Source of the DNA: Ruminococcus flavefaciens ATCC 19208
GTDB taxonomy: Bacteria; Bacillota; Clostridia; Oscillospirales; Ruminococcaceae
DNA length: 64,000 bases
NCBI RefSeq assembly: GCF_000518765.1
Contig: NZ_JAEF01000017.1
Span: 97,296-161,295, forward strand
Reading direction: 5' to 3'
Below the pieces are notes generated by a model. It worked only from the letters and a program-made list of their open reading frames with translations. It searched no databases and was not told where the DNA came from. The translations under genes and the position numbers were made by a program. Shown here piece by piece: positions 1 through 9,425 of this stretch. How positions within the stretch are numbered: position 1 is the first letter of the stretch; the number at the start of each line of letters is the position of its first letter.

Positions 1-1011
1 GCGTTTTTCCTTTTAGTTCTTATATTTGGCGGAATAACTGCTGCGAAGTATCTGATAAAGCATAACAGGCGTACTGTTCCTGATAGTGCTGTATCGGACA
101 GCTTTGCTGCACATACAGACGAATTGTCTGATATTTCCGAAACTACTACAGAACATACAGGAGAAGCGGCGGTGCCTTTTATTATTTTCCCTGAAAAGAC
201 GGACAAGTCTAAGGAATTTACAAAAGATTACGACGCGAAAAATGCTATCCTGATAAATGTTGACGACAGTGAAGTGGTCGCTTACAGAAATGAACAAATT
301 AAACTGTATCCCGCGTCGCTTACAAAAATAATGACGCTGATCGTTGCTGTCGAAAATATAGATGATCTTTCAGCTACTGTACCGATCACATATGATATGG
401 TAGCACCTTATATTGCTCTGGATGCTTCAAGGGCAGGATTTGAGCCTGATGAGACTCCGTCACTAAAGGATGTTCTCTATGGCATGATATTGTGCTCGGG
501 AGCAGATGCTTCACTTGCAGCGGCTGAATACGTTGCAGGCAGTGAGGAAGCGTTTGTCAGGCTTATGAATGACAAATGCAGGGAAATAGGCTTAAAAAAT
601 ACGAATTTTACAAATGCTGTGGGACTTCATGATAAAGATAATTACAGTACAGCCGAGGATATTGCTATGATGCTTGAATATGCAATACAAGATCCTGTCT
701 GTCGGGAAGTTCTTTCAGCAGTTGAGTATAAAGTTCCGCCTACAAAACAAAATCCCGATGGTCTTACGTTTGAAAGTACACTTTTCAGCAGAATGTACGG
801 TGACGAAATGCCCGGGGTAAAGATAATCGGCGGAAAAACCGGATTTACAGATGAAGCAGGAAACTGCATGGCAACTTTTGCAGAGATAAACGGAAAGACA
901 TATATACTCGTGCTCTGCGGAGGCAATACAAATTGGAACAATGTATACAATACGTTAAGCGCGTACAGCGTTTACTGCACAGGCGGTAAAGCATATACGC
1001 CGCCTGAATAA
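1..1011 (+). CDS. D-alanyl-D-alanine carboxypeptidase (peptidase S11), 5' end outside window
   Basis: Serine D,D-carboxypeptidase of the PBP5/DacF family, which trims the terminal D-Ala from peptidoglycan stem peptides outside the membrane. The frame is already open at base 1, inside a hydrophobic stretch (FLLVLIFGGITAA) that is probably the end of a membrane anchor, so the start lies upstream. An acidic, Thr-rich linker follows, then the catalytic domain. SxxK is present as PASLTK near base 315 and KTG as GGKTGFTDEAG near base 835. The SxN position reads SGA (SGADA, near base 495), with Asn replaced by Ala. The nucleophile and KTG are intact, so I expect activity, in contrast to the next two genes. 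Confidence 0.88.
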   Translation, partial: AFFLLVLIFGGITAAKYLIKHNRRTVPDSAVSDSFAAHTDELSDISETTTEHTGEAAVPFIIFPEKTDKSKEFTKDYDAKNAILINVDDSEVVAYRNEQIKLYPASLTKIMTLIVAVENIDDLSATVPITYDMVAPYIALDASRAGFEPDETPSLKDVLYGMILCSGADASLAAAEYVAGSEEAFVRLMNDKCREIGLKNTNFTNAVGLHDKDNYSTAEDIAMMLEYAIQDPVCREVLSAVEYKVPPTKQNPDGLTFESTLFSRMYGDEMPGVKIIGGKTGFTDEAGNCMATFAEINGKTYILVLCGGNTNWNNVYNTLSAYSVYCTGGKAYTPPE

Positions 1012-1075
1012 ATATAAAAAAGCAGATAAATAGGCGGCTTTTAGTGTAGAACAAAACCTTGGAGGACATAGAAAG

Positions 1076-2047
1076 ATGAGTGAGATAAAGAAATGCAGGC
1101 TCAGAGTAGGCCGTGTTTTTCTTGCAATGGGTATAACAGTTGGGACACTTTTCGGAGCTGATTGTTTAAGAAGAAGTTTTGAAAGTCAGCAGCCGTATAA
1201 TATAAAGGTTCACGGAGACTTCCGCAATTCTTTGGAAGTTGCAGAGCTTTCGGCAAGCACCGGCCTTTCATACGAAACAACGAATGAGGCAACAACAGCT
1301 TTTGAAGGTATAAAATATCTGGGCTATTCAGAATATGAGCTTTCAAAAGATGATGTATCAAAGGGTATTCTTTCATTATATACGGAGAAAGCTCCTGCAA
1401 GAGCAAGCGACCAGGGACAATTGGTAGATCTTGCAGAAGAGAAAAACGAGTTCTATTCTCTTGCTGATGAAAAAAGATTATATCTCGATGATGATGCAGC
1501 AGACGCTCTCAATCGTATGATGGAGGATTATGCTAACGAGACGGGGCTTGCGGACTTTATGGTTTACGGAACTACGGATACAGATACAGGAGAGGATTCT
1601 CCGTGCTCGAAGGGATTTAGCGAGTCTAAAGCGGGATATTGTGTTGATCTTGCTTTAAATGCGTACGGAAATATTCTTGAATACGATGGCTGTGATGCTG
1701 AAGGCTGGGTAGACGAGAACTGTTGGAAGTACGGTTTTGTAGTTAGATATCCTGAAGGTAAGAAGAATAAAACAGGCAATGATTATTGTCCGTGGCATCT
1801 CAGATTTGTAGGCGAAGTTCACGCAGCTATTATGGCAAGTAAGGAAATGTGTCTCGAAGAGTATATTGATTATCTTGAACAGTATACCTTTGAACAACCA
1901 TATTCCTTTACATTCAACAACGAGTCATACCAGATATACAGCGTTTCGGGCAATGACGACAGACTCGAGACCAGAGTGCCTATATCGGGAAATTACGAAT
2001 TGTCGGGTGATAACAGGAATTCGTTTATAATAATGCAGAAAAATTGA
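1076..2047 (+). CDS. M15/VanY-like D,D-carboxypeptidase homologue lacking key active-site residues
   Basis: 323 aa with one N-terminal membrane segment (about residues 12-28) and a C-terminal domain of the VanY/LdcB zinc peptidase family (M15B). The family pattern is recognisable, including WKYGFVVRYPEG and PWHLRFVG. In M15B enzymes the motifs are SxHxxGxxxD and ExxH, giving zinc ligands His, Asp, His and a catalytic Glu. Here the first reads S182-E-S184, so the zinc His is Ser. The second reads C238-P-W-H241, so the catalytic Glu is Cys. D191 and H241 remain. Loss of one ligand and the general base predicts a non-hydrolytic protein that binds peptidoglycan or plays a scaffold role. A good RBS (GGAGG) precedes the ATG. 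It sits between two S11-type genes. Confidence 0.8.
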   Translation: MSEIKKCRLRVGRVFLAMGITVGTLFGADCLRRSFESQQPYNIKVHGDFRNSLEVAELSASTGLSYETTNEATTAFEGIKYLGYSEYELSKDDVSKGILSLYTEKAPARASDQGQLVDLAEEKNEFYSLADEKRLYLDDDAADALNRMMEDYANETGLADFMVYGTTDTDTGEDSPCSKGFSESKAGYCVDLALNAYGNILEYDGCDAEGWVDENCWKYGFVVRYPEGKKNKTGNDYCPWHLRFVGEVHAAIMASKEMCLEEYIDYLEQYTFEQPYSFTFNNESYQIYSVSGNDDRLETRVPISGNYELSGDNRNSFIIMQKN

Positions 2048-2052
2048 TTTTT

Positions 2053-2080
2053 ACGGAGCGGTTTTTGTACCGCTCCTTTT
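2053..2080 (+). terminator. Rho-independent terminator after the M15-like gene
   Basis: Stem GGAGCGG / CCGCTCC with an 8-nt loop, followed by TTTT. It separates the first two wall genes from the third. Confidence 0.75.
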
Positions 2081-2125
2081 CATTTTATTCGTTGTCATCG
2101 CATATTGTTATATGAGGTGATATTT

Positions 2126-3262
2126 ATGCGGAGCTGCTTTAAAATGCTGTTTCTTCTTGCTTTTATTCTGATTTCGCTTACATTCATAAGCGCTGATGTA
2201 ACAGAGGTCTCAGAGCCTGAAGCTTATGTGGTTATGGAAGCTGATACAGGAACAATTATTAATGCCAAAAACGAAAAAACGAGAATGAATGCAGGCTATC
2301 TTTCAAAATTAATGAGCATTCTTGTAATTGCACTGCATATTGATAATGGTGAACTTTCGATCTCCGATGAGCTTACAGCTTCTGAAAGAGTAAACGGAAC
2401 TAAAGGTTCGGTCATCTGGCTTCAGAGCGGAGATAAATTGTCTGTCGATGAGTTGCTGAAGGCTGTTATAATAGGCAATGCCAATGATGCACTGACCGTT
2501 CTTGCAGAAGCTGTTTCAGGTGATATCGAAACTTTTGTTATGGACATGAATGCCGAGGCGTTTGAACTTGGGCTCCGTGACTCTTATTTTGTATCTCCTT
2601 ACGGTTATTATAACGAACTTGAATATACGACGGCATACGATATTGCTCTTGTATGCTCGGAACTTTCAAAATATGATTTTTTGCAGCCGTATTTCAAGAC
2701 ATGGCGGGATTTCGTAAAAAATCAACAGGTAGAGCTTGTGAGCGAGAATACACTTACAAGGACTTATGAGCCGCATATCGGGTTCAAAGCCTGTCATTCT
2801 GAGGATACAGGCTTCTTTTTAGCAGAAGGCGGCAGAAATTCAAACGGAAACACTTTTGTGGCGGCCGTTTTTGGGGCAGAAAATGAAGATATATCTTTTA
2901 AGAAGGGAAAAGAACTCCTTAAAGAGGCTTTTTCAAAATACAGAGTTGTCTCGACCGAATTTCCCGAAGAAATGCTTGTCCCGATCAAGGTTAAAAACGG
3001 CGTTGAATCGGCAGTCGAAATAGGTATAAAAGAACAGGGGAGCGCGGCTGTACCCAAAGAGAATAAAACTATCAGGGCGAAGGTCGTTATTCCCGAATAT
3101 ATTACAGCTCCGGTGCGTGAAGGTCAGCCTGTCGGAGCGGTTGCGTTTTATAACGGTGATACTATTGTTTTTGAGACTGATATCATAACCAAAAGCGCTG
3201 TTCATAAACTATCGTGGAGCTATGTTTTAAAGCAAACATTGCTTAAAATGATAGAAAAATGA
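2126..3262 (+). CDS. S11 D,D-carboxypeptidase homologue with all three catalytic motifs lost
   Basis: 378 aa, secreted: the signal peptide is MRSCFKMLFLLAFILISLTF. I chose ATG 2126 because GAGGTGA ends 5 nt upstream. An in-frame TTG at 2105 lies in the RBS region. The fold is clearly that of PBP5-type S11 peptidases (YVVMEADTGTIINAKN, then the catalytic domain and a C-terminal beta domain). The SxxK motif reads Y58-L-S-K61, so the nucleophile Ser is Tyr. SxN reads N118-A-N120, and KTG reads K221-A-C223. All three penicillin-binding motifs are changed while the frame stays open, which argues for a kept non-enzymatic role over decay. Function unknown. Confidence 0.8.
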   Translation: MRSCFKMLFLLAFILISLTFISADVTEVSEPEAYVVMEADTGTIINAKNEKTRMNAGYLSKLMSILVIALHIDNGELSISDELTASERVNGTKGSVIWLQSGDKLSVDELLKAVIIGNANDALTVLAEAVSGDIETFVMDMNAEAFELGLRDSYFVSPYGYYNELEYTTAYDIALVCSELSKYDFLQPYFKTWRDFVKNQQVELVSENTLTRTYEPHIGFKACHSEDTGFFLAEGGRNSNGNTFVAAVFGAENEDISFKKGKELLKEAFSKYRVVSTEFPEEMLVPIKVKNGVESAVEIGIKEQGSAAVPKENKTIRAKVVIPEYITAPVREGQPVGAVAFYNGDTIVFETDIITKSAVHKLSWSYVLKQTLLKMIEK

Positions 3263-3313
3263 TATCAAAATTGTAGGGTTTATACAAATGTTGGAAATGT
3301 TATGTAAAGGTAC

Positions 3314-3342
3314 TTGAAAAAAAATCAAAAATATAGTATCAT
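3314..3342 (+). promoter_or_regulatory. Promoter of pgi
   Basis: TTGAAA (3314-3319), 17-nt spacer, TATCAT (3337-3342), in the AT-rich gap before pgi. Confidence 0.7.
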
Positions 3343-3397
3343 AAAGATGGTAAATTATATTTGTATGGCTTTCCATACATATTGGAGGTAAATTTTA

Positions 3398-4732
3398 ATG
3401 TCATTAAAACTCAACACCAAATACTTGAAGGATTTCGTCAATGATGACGAGCTTGCAGGAATCAAGGCACAGGTGGAGGCTGCTGCTCAGTCTCTTCAGA
3501 ACAAAACAGGTCTTGGAAATGACTTCTTAGGATGGGTGGATCTTCCTACTGCTTATGATAAGGAAGAATTTTCTCGTATAAAGGCTGCTGCTGAGAGGAT
3601 CAAGGCTAATTCCGATATCCTTATCGTTATCGGTATAGGCGGTTCTTATCTCGGAGCAAGAGCTGCTATCGAGCTTCTTAAATCACCTCTTTATAATAAT
3701 ATGAAGAAGGATACACCTGACATCTACTATGTCGGAAACAGCATCAATCCTGCATATCTTAACGAGATCATTGCTCTTTGCGATGGCAAGGACTTCTCTG
3801 TAAATGTTATCTCAAAATCAGGTACAACTACAGAGCCTGCACTTGCTTTCCGTATCTTCAAGAAAATGGTTGAGGATAAATATGGTAAGGAAGAGGCTAA
3901 AAACCGTATCTTTGCTACAACAGACAAGGCAAGAGGAACTCTCAAGAGCCTTTCTGATACTGAGGGCTATGAAACTTTTGTTATTCCTGATGATGTCGGA
4001 GGACGTTTCTCTGTTCTTACAGCTGTTGGTCTTCTTCCTATCGCAGTTGCAGGCTGTGACATAGATGCTCTTATGAAGGGCGCTGCAAAGGCACAGGCTG
4101 ATTTCTGCGCTGATTTTGATAATAATGACTGCTATAAATATGCTGCACTCAGAAATATCCTTTACAGAAAGGGTAAGTCTGTAGAAATGCTCGTTTCTTA
4201 TGATCCAAGCTTCGTTATGATGTCTGAGTGGTACAAGCAGCTCTTCGGTGAGAGCGAAGGCAAGGACAACAAGGGTATATTCCCGTCAGCAGCTGTATTC
4301 TCAACTGATCTTCACTCTATGGGTCAGTATATACAGGACGGTGCAAGAATACTCTTTGAAACTGTTGTTGATATAAAGAAGCCAAAGACTGATCTTTTCC
4401 TTGAAGCAGATGCTGAAAATCTTGACGGTCTTAACTTCCTTACAAATCAGAATATGTCTGTTGTTAACAGAAAGGCATTCGAGGGTACTGTTCTCGCTCA
4501 TACAGAGGGCGGAGTTCCTAATATTATTCTTGAACTTGACGACACTACAGAAGAAAGCGTCGGCTATATGATATACTTCTTCGAGAAGGCTTGCGCAATT
4601 TCAGGCTATGTACTTGGTGTAAATCCGTTCAATCAGCCGGGTGTTGAGAGTTATAAATCAAATATGTTCGCTCTTCTCGGCAAGCCGGGATATGAGGGGG
4701 CAAAGGCTGCTCTTGAGGCTAAGCTTGGCTGA
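3398..4732 (+). CDS. pgi: Glucose-6-phosphate isomerase
   Basis: 444 aa, the usual length of the short Firmicute form. It interconverts glucose-6-phosphate and fructose-6-phosphate in glycolysis in the cytoplasm. Recognisable blocks are [13 protein letters not shown] (sugar-phosphate site), [12 protein letters not shown] (SIS-domain phosphate loop), [14 protein letters not shown] and the C-terminal [25 protein letters not shown] precedes the ATG. It has its own promoter at 3314-3342 and appears monocistronic or weakly linked to the next gene. Confidence 0.97.
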   Translation: MSLKLNTKYLKDFVNDDELAGIKAQVEAAAQSLQNKTGLGNDFLGWVDLPTAYDKEEFSRIKAAAERIKANSDILIVIGIGGSYLGARAAIELLKSPLYNNMKKDTPDIYYVGNSINPAYLNEIIALCDGKDFSVNVISKSGTTTEPALAFRIFKKMVEDKYGKEEAKNRIFATTDKARGTLKSLSDTEGYETFVIPDDVGGRFSVLTAVGLLPIAVAGCDIDALMKGAAKAQADFCADFDNNDCYKYAALRNILYRKGKSVEMLVSYDPSFVMMSEWYKQLFGESEGKDNKGIFPSAAVFSTDLHSMGQYIQDGARILFETVVDIKKPKTDLFLEADAENLDGLNFLTNQNMSVVNRKAFEGTVLAHTEGGVPNIILELDDTTEESVGYMIYFFEKACAISGYVLGVNPFNQPGVESYKSNMFALLGKPGYEGAKAALEAKLG

Positions 4733-4802
4733 TAAGTCTGTTTAGCTCATAATGCAAAACTAAATACGTCATAAATGCCGCAAGGCACGGAAGGAGTAAA
4801 TT

Positions 4803-5210
4803 ATGATTAAACTTATTACAGGAAAAAAAGGCACAGGCAAAACAAAGATACTCATCGACAATATCAATGAGGCTGTAAAGTCAACAAACGGCAACCTTGT
4901 TTGCATCGAAAAGGGCGACAATATCAGACGTTCTATCAGCTTCAGAGTTAGATGGTGCGATACTGAAAGCTTTGCTATCGAGGGTGCAGATGCATTTTAC
5001 GGCTTCGTTGCAGGTATGCTCGCAGGCAACTATGATATAAAGGACGTTTTCGTTGACGGTATCCTCAAGATCGTTGGCCGTGACTATGATGTACTTGGCG
5101 CACTTTTTGAAAAGCTCGACAAGCTTACAGGTGAAGAAGCTACTATCGTTTTCACAGTTTCAGCTGATGCTTCTGAGCTTCCTGAGAGCGTTAAGCAGTT
5201 CATTAAGTAA
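4803..5210 (+). CDS. Small P-loop protein of unknown function
   Basis: 135 aa. A Walker A loop, GKKGTGKT, lies at residues 7-14, followed by an alpha/beta pattern with no clear Walker B or helicase-type motifs. It begins 70 nt after pgi with RBS GGAAGGAG. The codon use matches pgi, and the protein is short for an ATPase domain. I do not recognise a named family; it may be a minimal nucleotide-binding protein conserved in Ruminococcaceae. Confidence 0.7.
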   Translation: MIKLITGKKGTGKTKILIDNINEAVKSTNGNLVCIEKGDNIRRSISFRVRWCDTESFAIEGADAFYGFVAGMLAGNYDIKDVFVDGILKIVGRDYDVLGALFEKLDKLTGEEATIVFTVSADASELPESVKQFIK

Positions 5211-5245
5211 TTCTGCAAAAAATTTGAAATTTTTACACTGAACTA

Positions 5246-5274
5246 TTGACATATTTCTTGGCTTGGTGTATAAT
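5246..5274 (+). promoter_or_regulatory. Consensus promoter of the DUF177-rpmF operon
   Basis: Perfect TTGACA (5246-5251), 17 nt, TATAAT (5269-5274). Its position rules out the upstream TTG at 5263 as a start codon and supports ATG 5305. Confidence 0.88.
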
Positions 5275-5304
5275 ATATCTTATAGTGCTCTGAAGGATTG
5301 TTGT

Positions 5305-5754
5305 ATGAAGATCAATTTAAAGCAGATATTCAATATTGTCGGAGAATCAAAAGAGTTCTCTTACGAGATATCAGCAGATGAATTTGGTGATATCAAAGGC
5401 TATGTTTTTGAAACGCCTGTAAGTCTGAGCGGAAAATTCTATAACAGAGCAGGAGTGGTTTATCTTGACTATTCTGCTGTATTCAGGCTGATGCATACTT
5501 GTGACAGATGCCTGAAGGAGTTTTCGAGAGATTATGATCTCAGCTTCGACCATATTGTTGTTCCTTCCATAAGCAATGATGATAACGATGATTATATCGT
5601 TACAGATGGTGAGAGCATTGAATTGAATGAAATCGCACTGACTGATATGCTTCTCAGTCTGCCTACAAAAAATCTTTGCAGGGAAGACTGCAAAGGGCTT
5701 TGTATGGTCTGCGGCTGTGATCTGAATGAGTCTCAGTGTGATCATCTTAATTAA
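5305..5754 (+). CDS. DUF177 / YceD family protein
   Basis: 149 aa cytoplasmic protein of the DUF177 (YceD) family, linked in other bacteria to 23S rRNA accumulation and almost always found just before rpmF, as here. Conserved cysteines are visible: CDRC near the middle (CDRCLKEF) and a C-terminal CREDCKGLCMVCGCDLN cluster that looks metal-binding. The start was chosen at 5305, after GAAGGA and downstream of the promoter. Confidence 0.88.
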   Translation: MKINLKQIFNIVGESKEFSYEISADEFGDIKGYVFETPVSLSGKFYNRAGVVYLDYSAVFRLMHTCDRCLKEFSRDYDLSFDHIVVPSISNDDNDDYIVTDGESIELNEIALTDMLLSLPTKNLCREDCKGLCMVCGCDLNESQCDHLN

Positions 5755-5788
5755 TCTGAGCTGTGAAGCTCTTTAAGGAGGTGCCAGA

Positions 5789-5974
5789 ATGGCTGTACCG
5801 AAGAGAAAAACTTCCAAGGCAAGACGTGATAAGAGACGTAGTGCTGTATGGAAGCTTGAAGCACCCGCAATGTCAAAGTGTGATAACTGCGGCGCATATA
5901 AGGCTCCGCATAAGGTTTGCAAAAATTGCGGATTCTATAAGGGCGTTGAGGTCCTTAAGATCGACGCTGAATAA
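5789..5974 (+). CDS. rpmF: 50S ribosomal protein L32
   Basis: 61 aa. The start [18 protein letters not shown] and the zinc ribbon CDNC...CKNC are diagnostic of L32. RBS AAGGAGGTG. It is co-transcribed with the DUF177 gene and followed by a strong terminator. Confidence 0.97.
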   Translation: MAVPKRKTSKARRDKRRSAVWKLEAPAMSKCDNCGAYKAPHKVCKNCGFYKGVEVLKIDAE

Positions 5975-6006
5975 TCGGCTTGATCCGATAAAAGAGAAGG
6001 AGAGGA

Positions 6007-6029
6007 GGAGAGATCCTTCTCTCCTTTTT
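6007..6029 (+). terminator. Terminator of the DUF177-rpmF operon
   Basis: Stem GGAGAGA / TCTCTCC with a TCCT loop, then TTTTT. Confidence 0.85.
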
Positions 6030-6048
6030 AAGTGTATGGAGTAGTTTT

Positions 6049-7350
6049 ATGGTTAAGATCAACAGCGTTATGCATGGTTCTCCGTGTGATAAGCACGGGA
6101 TTCAAGGCGGCGATACCCTTGTCAGAATAAACGGTCATGACATCAAAGATGTCCTTGACTATATGTATTATGCTGCGGATACTGATATTACCCTCGAAAT
6201 TGAAAGAGATAACATTCCTTTAACAATACATATCATTAAGGACGAATATGATGATCTCGGTCTTGAGTTTGAGACGTTCCTTATGGACAGCAAACAGTCA
6301 TGCAGCAATAAATGCGTTTTTTGCTTTATTGACCAGATGCCGCCCGGAATGAGAGAAACTCTCTATTTCAAAGACGATGATGCAAGACTTTCCTTTTTGC
6401 AGGGAAATTATGTTACCCTTACCAATATGAAACAGGAGGATATTGACAGAATCATTGAAATGAAGCTTAATATCAATGTTTCTGTCCATACGACCAATCC
6501 TGAACTGCGCGTAAAGATGATGCATAATCGCTTTGCGGGCGAAAAGCTTAAATTCATCTGGCAGCTTGCTCAAAGCGGCATAAAGCTTAATTGTCAGATC
6601 GTTTGCTGTCCCGGCCTGAACGACGGTGACGAACTCAGGCGTTCTCTGACTGACCTTGGTACGCTTATGCCAAATATAACAAGTATGGCTGTTGTTCCTG
6701 TTGGAGTTACTAAATTTCGCCAGGGACTTTACCCTCTTGTTGGCTTTGATAAGAAGGGCGCAGGAGAAACTATTGATATAATTGAAGAATTTCAGCAGAT
6801 ATTCCTCAAAAAATTCGGCACACGAACTGTTTTTCCCTCAGATGAGTTTTATCTGATAGCAGAGAGAGAGCTTCCTCCAATGGAAGCATATGAAGATTTT
6901 TCACAGTATGAAAATGGTGTGGGAATGCTTCGTTCATTGATCGATGAGTTTGAAAAAGCACTTGAAATAGCCGAATGGGAAGGCGGAGAACGCCATGTTT
7001 CCATTGCAACCGGCTATTCCGCTTTTGGTACAATAAATATGCTTGCAAAAAAGGCTGAGGAATCATTTCCAATGCTGAAATGTGATGTTTACCGTATCCG
7101 AAATGACTTTTTCGGTGATACTATAACCGTTACGGGACTTATAACAGCTCAGGATCTTATTGCACAGCTCAGCGGCAGAGATCTTGGGGACAATCTTCTT
7201 TTGTCTCAGGCTATGATCAGAAGAGATTCAGATGTTTTTCTTGACGATCTTACTATAGATGATGTTGAGAAAGCACTTAATGTAAAAATACGAACTACGC
7301 CAAGCGATGGTTATGAACTGCTTGACGCAATAATGGGAATTGAATATTAG
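6049..7350 (+). CDS. DUF512 protein: PDZ plus radical SAM-like Fe-S oxidoreductase
   Basis: 433 aa of the TIGR03279/DUF512 family. An N-terminal PDZ-like domain (about 1-70, GSPCDKHGIQGGDTLVRING) leads into a radical SAM-type region with the cysteine cluster CSNKCVFCFIDQMP, followed by the DUF512 C-terminal domain. The substrate is unknown across the family. The gene is usually next to der, as here (44 nt upstream), suggesting a link to ribosome assembly or tRNA/rRNA work, which is inference. The start ATG 6049 gives the standard N-terminus. Confidence 0.88.
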   Translation: MVKINSVMHGSPCDKHGIQGGDTLVRINGHDIKDVLDYMYYAADTDITLEIERDNIPLTIHIIKDEYDDLGLEFETFLMDSKQSCSNKCVFCFIDQMPPGMRETLYFKDDDARLSFLQGNYVTLTNMKQEDIDRIIEMKLNINVSVHTTNPELRVKMMHNRFAGEKLKFIWQLAQSGIKLNCQIVCCPGLNDGDELRRSLTDLGTLMPNITSMAVVPVGVTKFRQGLYPLVGFDKKGAGETIDIIEEFQQIFLKKFGTRTVFPSDEFYLIAERELPPMEAYEDFSQYENGVGMLRSLIDEFEKALEIAEWEGGERHVSIATGYSAFGTINMLAKKAEESFPMLKCDVYRIRNDFFGDTITVTGLITAQDLIAQLSGRDLGDNLLLSQAMIRRDSDVFLDDLTIDDVEKALNVKIRTTPSDGYELLDAIMGIEY

Positions 7351-7394
7351 TTGTGAATTATCACACTTTAAGATATGAAAGGGGAGGCAGAAAT

Positions 7395-8723
7395 ATGTCA
7401 TTACCGATAGTTGCAGTTGTTGGCAGACCTAATGTTGGTAAGTCAACGTTATTCAACAAGCTTATCGGACAGAGACTGTCAATAGTTGAGGATACTCCCG
7501 GTGTTACACGTGACCGTATCTATTCCAAATGTGAATGGCGCGGAAAAGAGTTTATGGTGGTTGATACAGGCGGTATTGAGCCTGACAGCGATGATGTTAT
7601 CCTCGCTCAGATGCGAAGACAGTCTGAGCTGGCTATTGAAAAAGCTGATGTAATTGTTTTTGTTACAGATATAAAATGCGGTGTAACAGCCGATGATTAT
7701 GCGGTAGCTCAGATGCTTCTGAAAAGCGGAAAGCCTATCGTTCTTGCTGTTAATAAGGTGGACAGCCTCGGTGATCCGCCTATGGAGCTGTACGAGTTCT
7801 ATAATCTTGGACTTGGTGATCCGTATCCCATATCTTCTGTTCATGGTCATGGTACAGGAGATATGCTTGATAAGGTTTATGAAAGCTTACCTGAAAGTGA
7901 AGAAACAGAATATGACGAGGATCATATCAAGGTAGCTGTTATCGGTAAGCCTAATGCGGGAAAATCTTCACTTATCAACAAGATCGCAGGCGAAGAACGT
8001 GTTATCGTTTCTGATATAGCAGGAACTACACGTGATTCAACGGATACTGTTATTGAAAATGAGTACGGTAAATTCGTATTTATTGATACGGCAGGTATAC
8101 GAAAAAAGTCAAAGGTAACTGAAAAGGTCGAGCATTACAGTGTTCTCAGAGCTTATATGGCTGTTGACAGAGCTGATGTATGCGTGATAATGCTTGATGC
8201 AGCCGAAGGCTTTACAGAGCAGGACTCAAAAGTTGCAGGATATGCCCATGAGCAGGGAAAAGCCTGTGTTGTTGCTGTAAATAAATGGGATCTTGTAGAA
8301 AAAAATGACAAAACTATGCAGGAGTACAGAACAAAGCTTGAAAACGATTTCAGCTTTATGTCTTATGTTCCCTTTGTGTTCATTTCTGCCAAGACAGGAC
8401 AGCGTATAAACAAGCTTTATGAGCTTATAAAGTACGTTTACGAGCAGAACAGCATGAGAATATCTACAGGTATGCTCAATGATGTACTTGCGTACGCCAC
8501 TACAAGAGTCCAGCCGCCGTCGGATAAGGGAAGAAGACTGAAGATATACTATATGACTCAGCCTTCAACTAAGCCGCCGACATTTGTAACTTTTGTAAAT
8601 CGGGCTGATCTTTTCCATTTTTCGTACAGAAGATATATTGAAAACCAGATACGTTCAACATTTGGTCTTGAAGGTACGCCTGTAAGATTTATAGTGCGTG
8701 AGAGAGGGGGAAATGATAAATAA
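7395..8723 (+). CDS. der: Ribosome-associated GTPase Der (EngA)
   Basis: 442 aa double GTPase needed for 50S subunit maturation. Two G domains are seen. The first has G1 GRPNVGKS and DTGG. The second has G1 GKPNAGKS, DTAG and NKWD. A C-terminal KH-like domain follows (PPTFVTFVNRADLFHFSY). I start at ATG 7395 (MSLPIVAVVGRPNVGKS) with RBS GGGGAGG; a longer in-frame extension to 7353 would read through the RBS. The stop overlaps the start of plsY by one base. Confidence 0.97.
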   Translation: MSLPIVAVVGRPNVGKSTLFNKLIGQRLSIVEDTPGVTRDRIYSKCEWRGKEFMVVDTGGIEPDSDDVILAQMRRQSELAIEKADVIVFVTDIKCGVTADDYAVAQMLLKSGKPIVLAVNKVDSLGDPPMELYEFYNLGLGDPYPISSVHGHGTGDMLDKVYESLPESEETEYDEDHIKVAVIGKPNAGKSSLINKIAGEERVIVSDIAGTTRDSTDTVIENEYGKFVFIDTAGIRKKSKVTEKVEHYSVLRAYMAVDRADVCVIMLDAAEGFTEQDSKVAGYAHEQGKACVVAVNKWDLVEKNDKTMQEYRTKLENDFSFMSYVPFVFISAKTGQRINKLYELIKYVYEQNSMRISTGMLNDVLAYATTRVQPPSDKGRRLKIYYMTQPSTKPPTFVTFVNRADLFHFSYRRYIENQIRSTFGLEGTPVRFIVRERGGNDK

Positions 8724-9397
8724 TGAAGGTGTTTTTTTCAATTATTGCAGCTGCCGGATTAGGTTATTTTCTTGGCAGTATCAATTTCTCAATCATTGTT
8801 GTGAGAATGATGACAGGAAAAGATATCCGTGATATGGGCAGCAAAAATGCAGGCCTTACAAACACATTAAGATGTGCAGGAAAAAGCTGTGCTCTTCTGA
8901 CACTTATCGGTGATCTTGCAAAAGGTATAATCGCAGTTGCTCTTGCAAGAGGTGTTTGTCATCTGCTCCATGCAGGCATGATGCCGGGAAATGATACCCA
9001 TTATATCGGTTACATTGCAGGATTATTTGCTATAATCGGTCACGTTTTCCCGATATATTACGAATTCAAGGGCGGTAAGGGCGTGCTTGTCGGTGCAGCT
9101 TCATTCCTTGCAGTTGATTACAAGGTGTTTTTAGCTCTTATAGCTATTTTTGCAGTTATACTTGCACTTTCAAAGTATGTCTCACTTGCTTCCGTTATCT
9201 CAACCACCTACTGTCCGTTGGCTACACTGCTTATGTCATGGCTTATAGACGGCTATTCATTCGGAAGAAGCTTTATTTATATGCTGCTGTCTCTTCCGAT
9301 GGCGGCAATGGTAATATGGATGCACAGATCAAATATTCAACGTCTTATTGATGGAAATGAGAATAAATTTTCGTTCAACAAAATAAATATTAACTGA
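8723..9397 (+). CDS. plsY: Acyl-phosphate:glycerol-3-phosphate acyltransferase
   Basis: 224 aa integral membrane enzyme that makes 1-acyl-glycerol-3-phosphate from acyl-phosphate, the first step of phospholipid synthesis. Family motifs are present: GSINFSIIVVR near the N-terminus, then DIRDMGSKNAGLTNT, and FPIYYEFKGGKGVLVG. Translationally coupled to der (TAATG) and followed by gpsA, which supplies its glycerol-3-phosphate. Confidence 0.95.
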   Translation: MKVFFSIIAAAGLGYFLGSINFSIIVVRMMTGKDIRDMGSKNAGLTNTLRCAGKSCALLTLIGDLAKGIIAVALARGVCHLLHAGMMPGNDTHYIGYIAGLFAIIGHVFPIYYEFKGGKGVLVGAASFLAVDYKVFLALIAIFAVILALSKYVSLASVISTTYCPLATLLMSWLIDGYSFGRSFIYMLLSLPMAAMVIWMHRSNIQRLIDGNENKFSFNKININ

Positions 9398-9425
9398 GGC
9401 TATCAGACGAAAGGAGTAAAATGCT

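Noticed and set aside
5263..5304. TTG 5263 as start of the DUF177 gene
   Set aside because: It lies before the -10 box of a perfect promoter, so it would not be in the mRNA.
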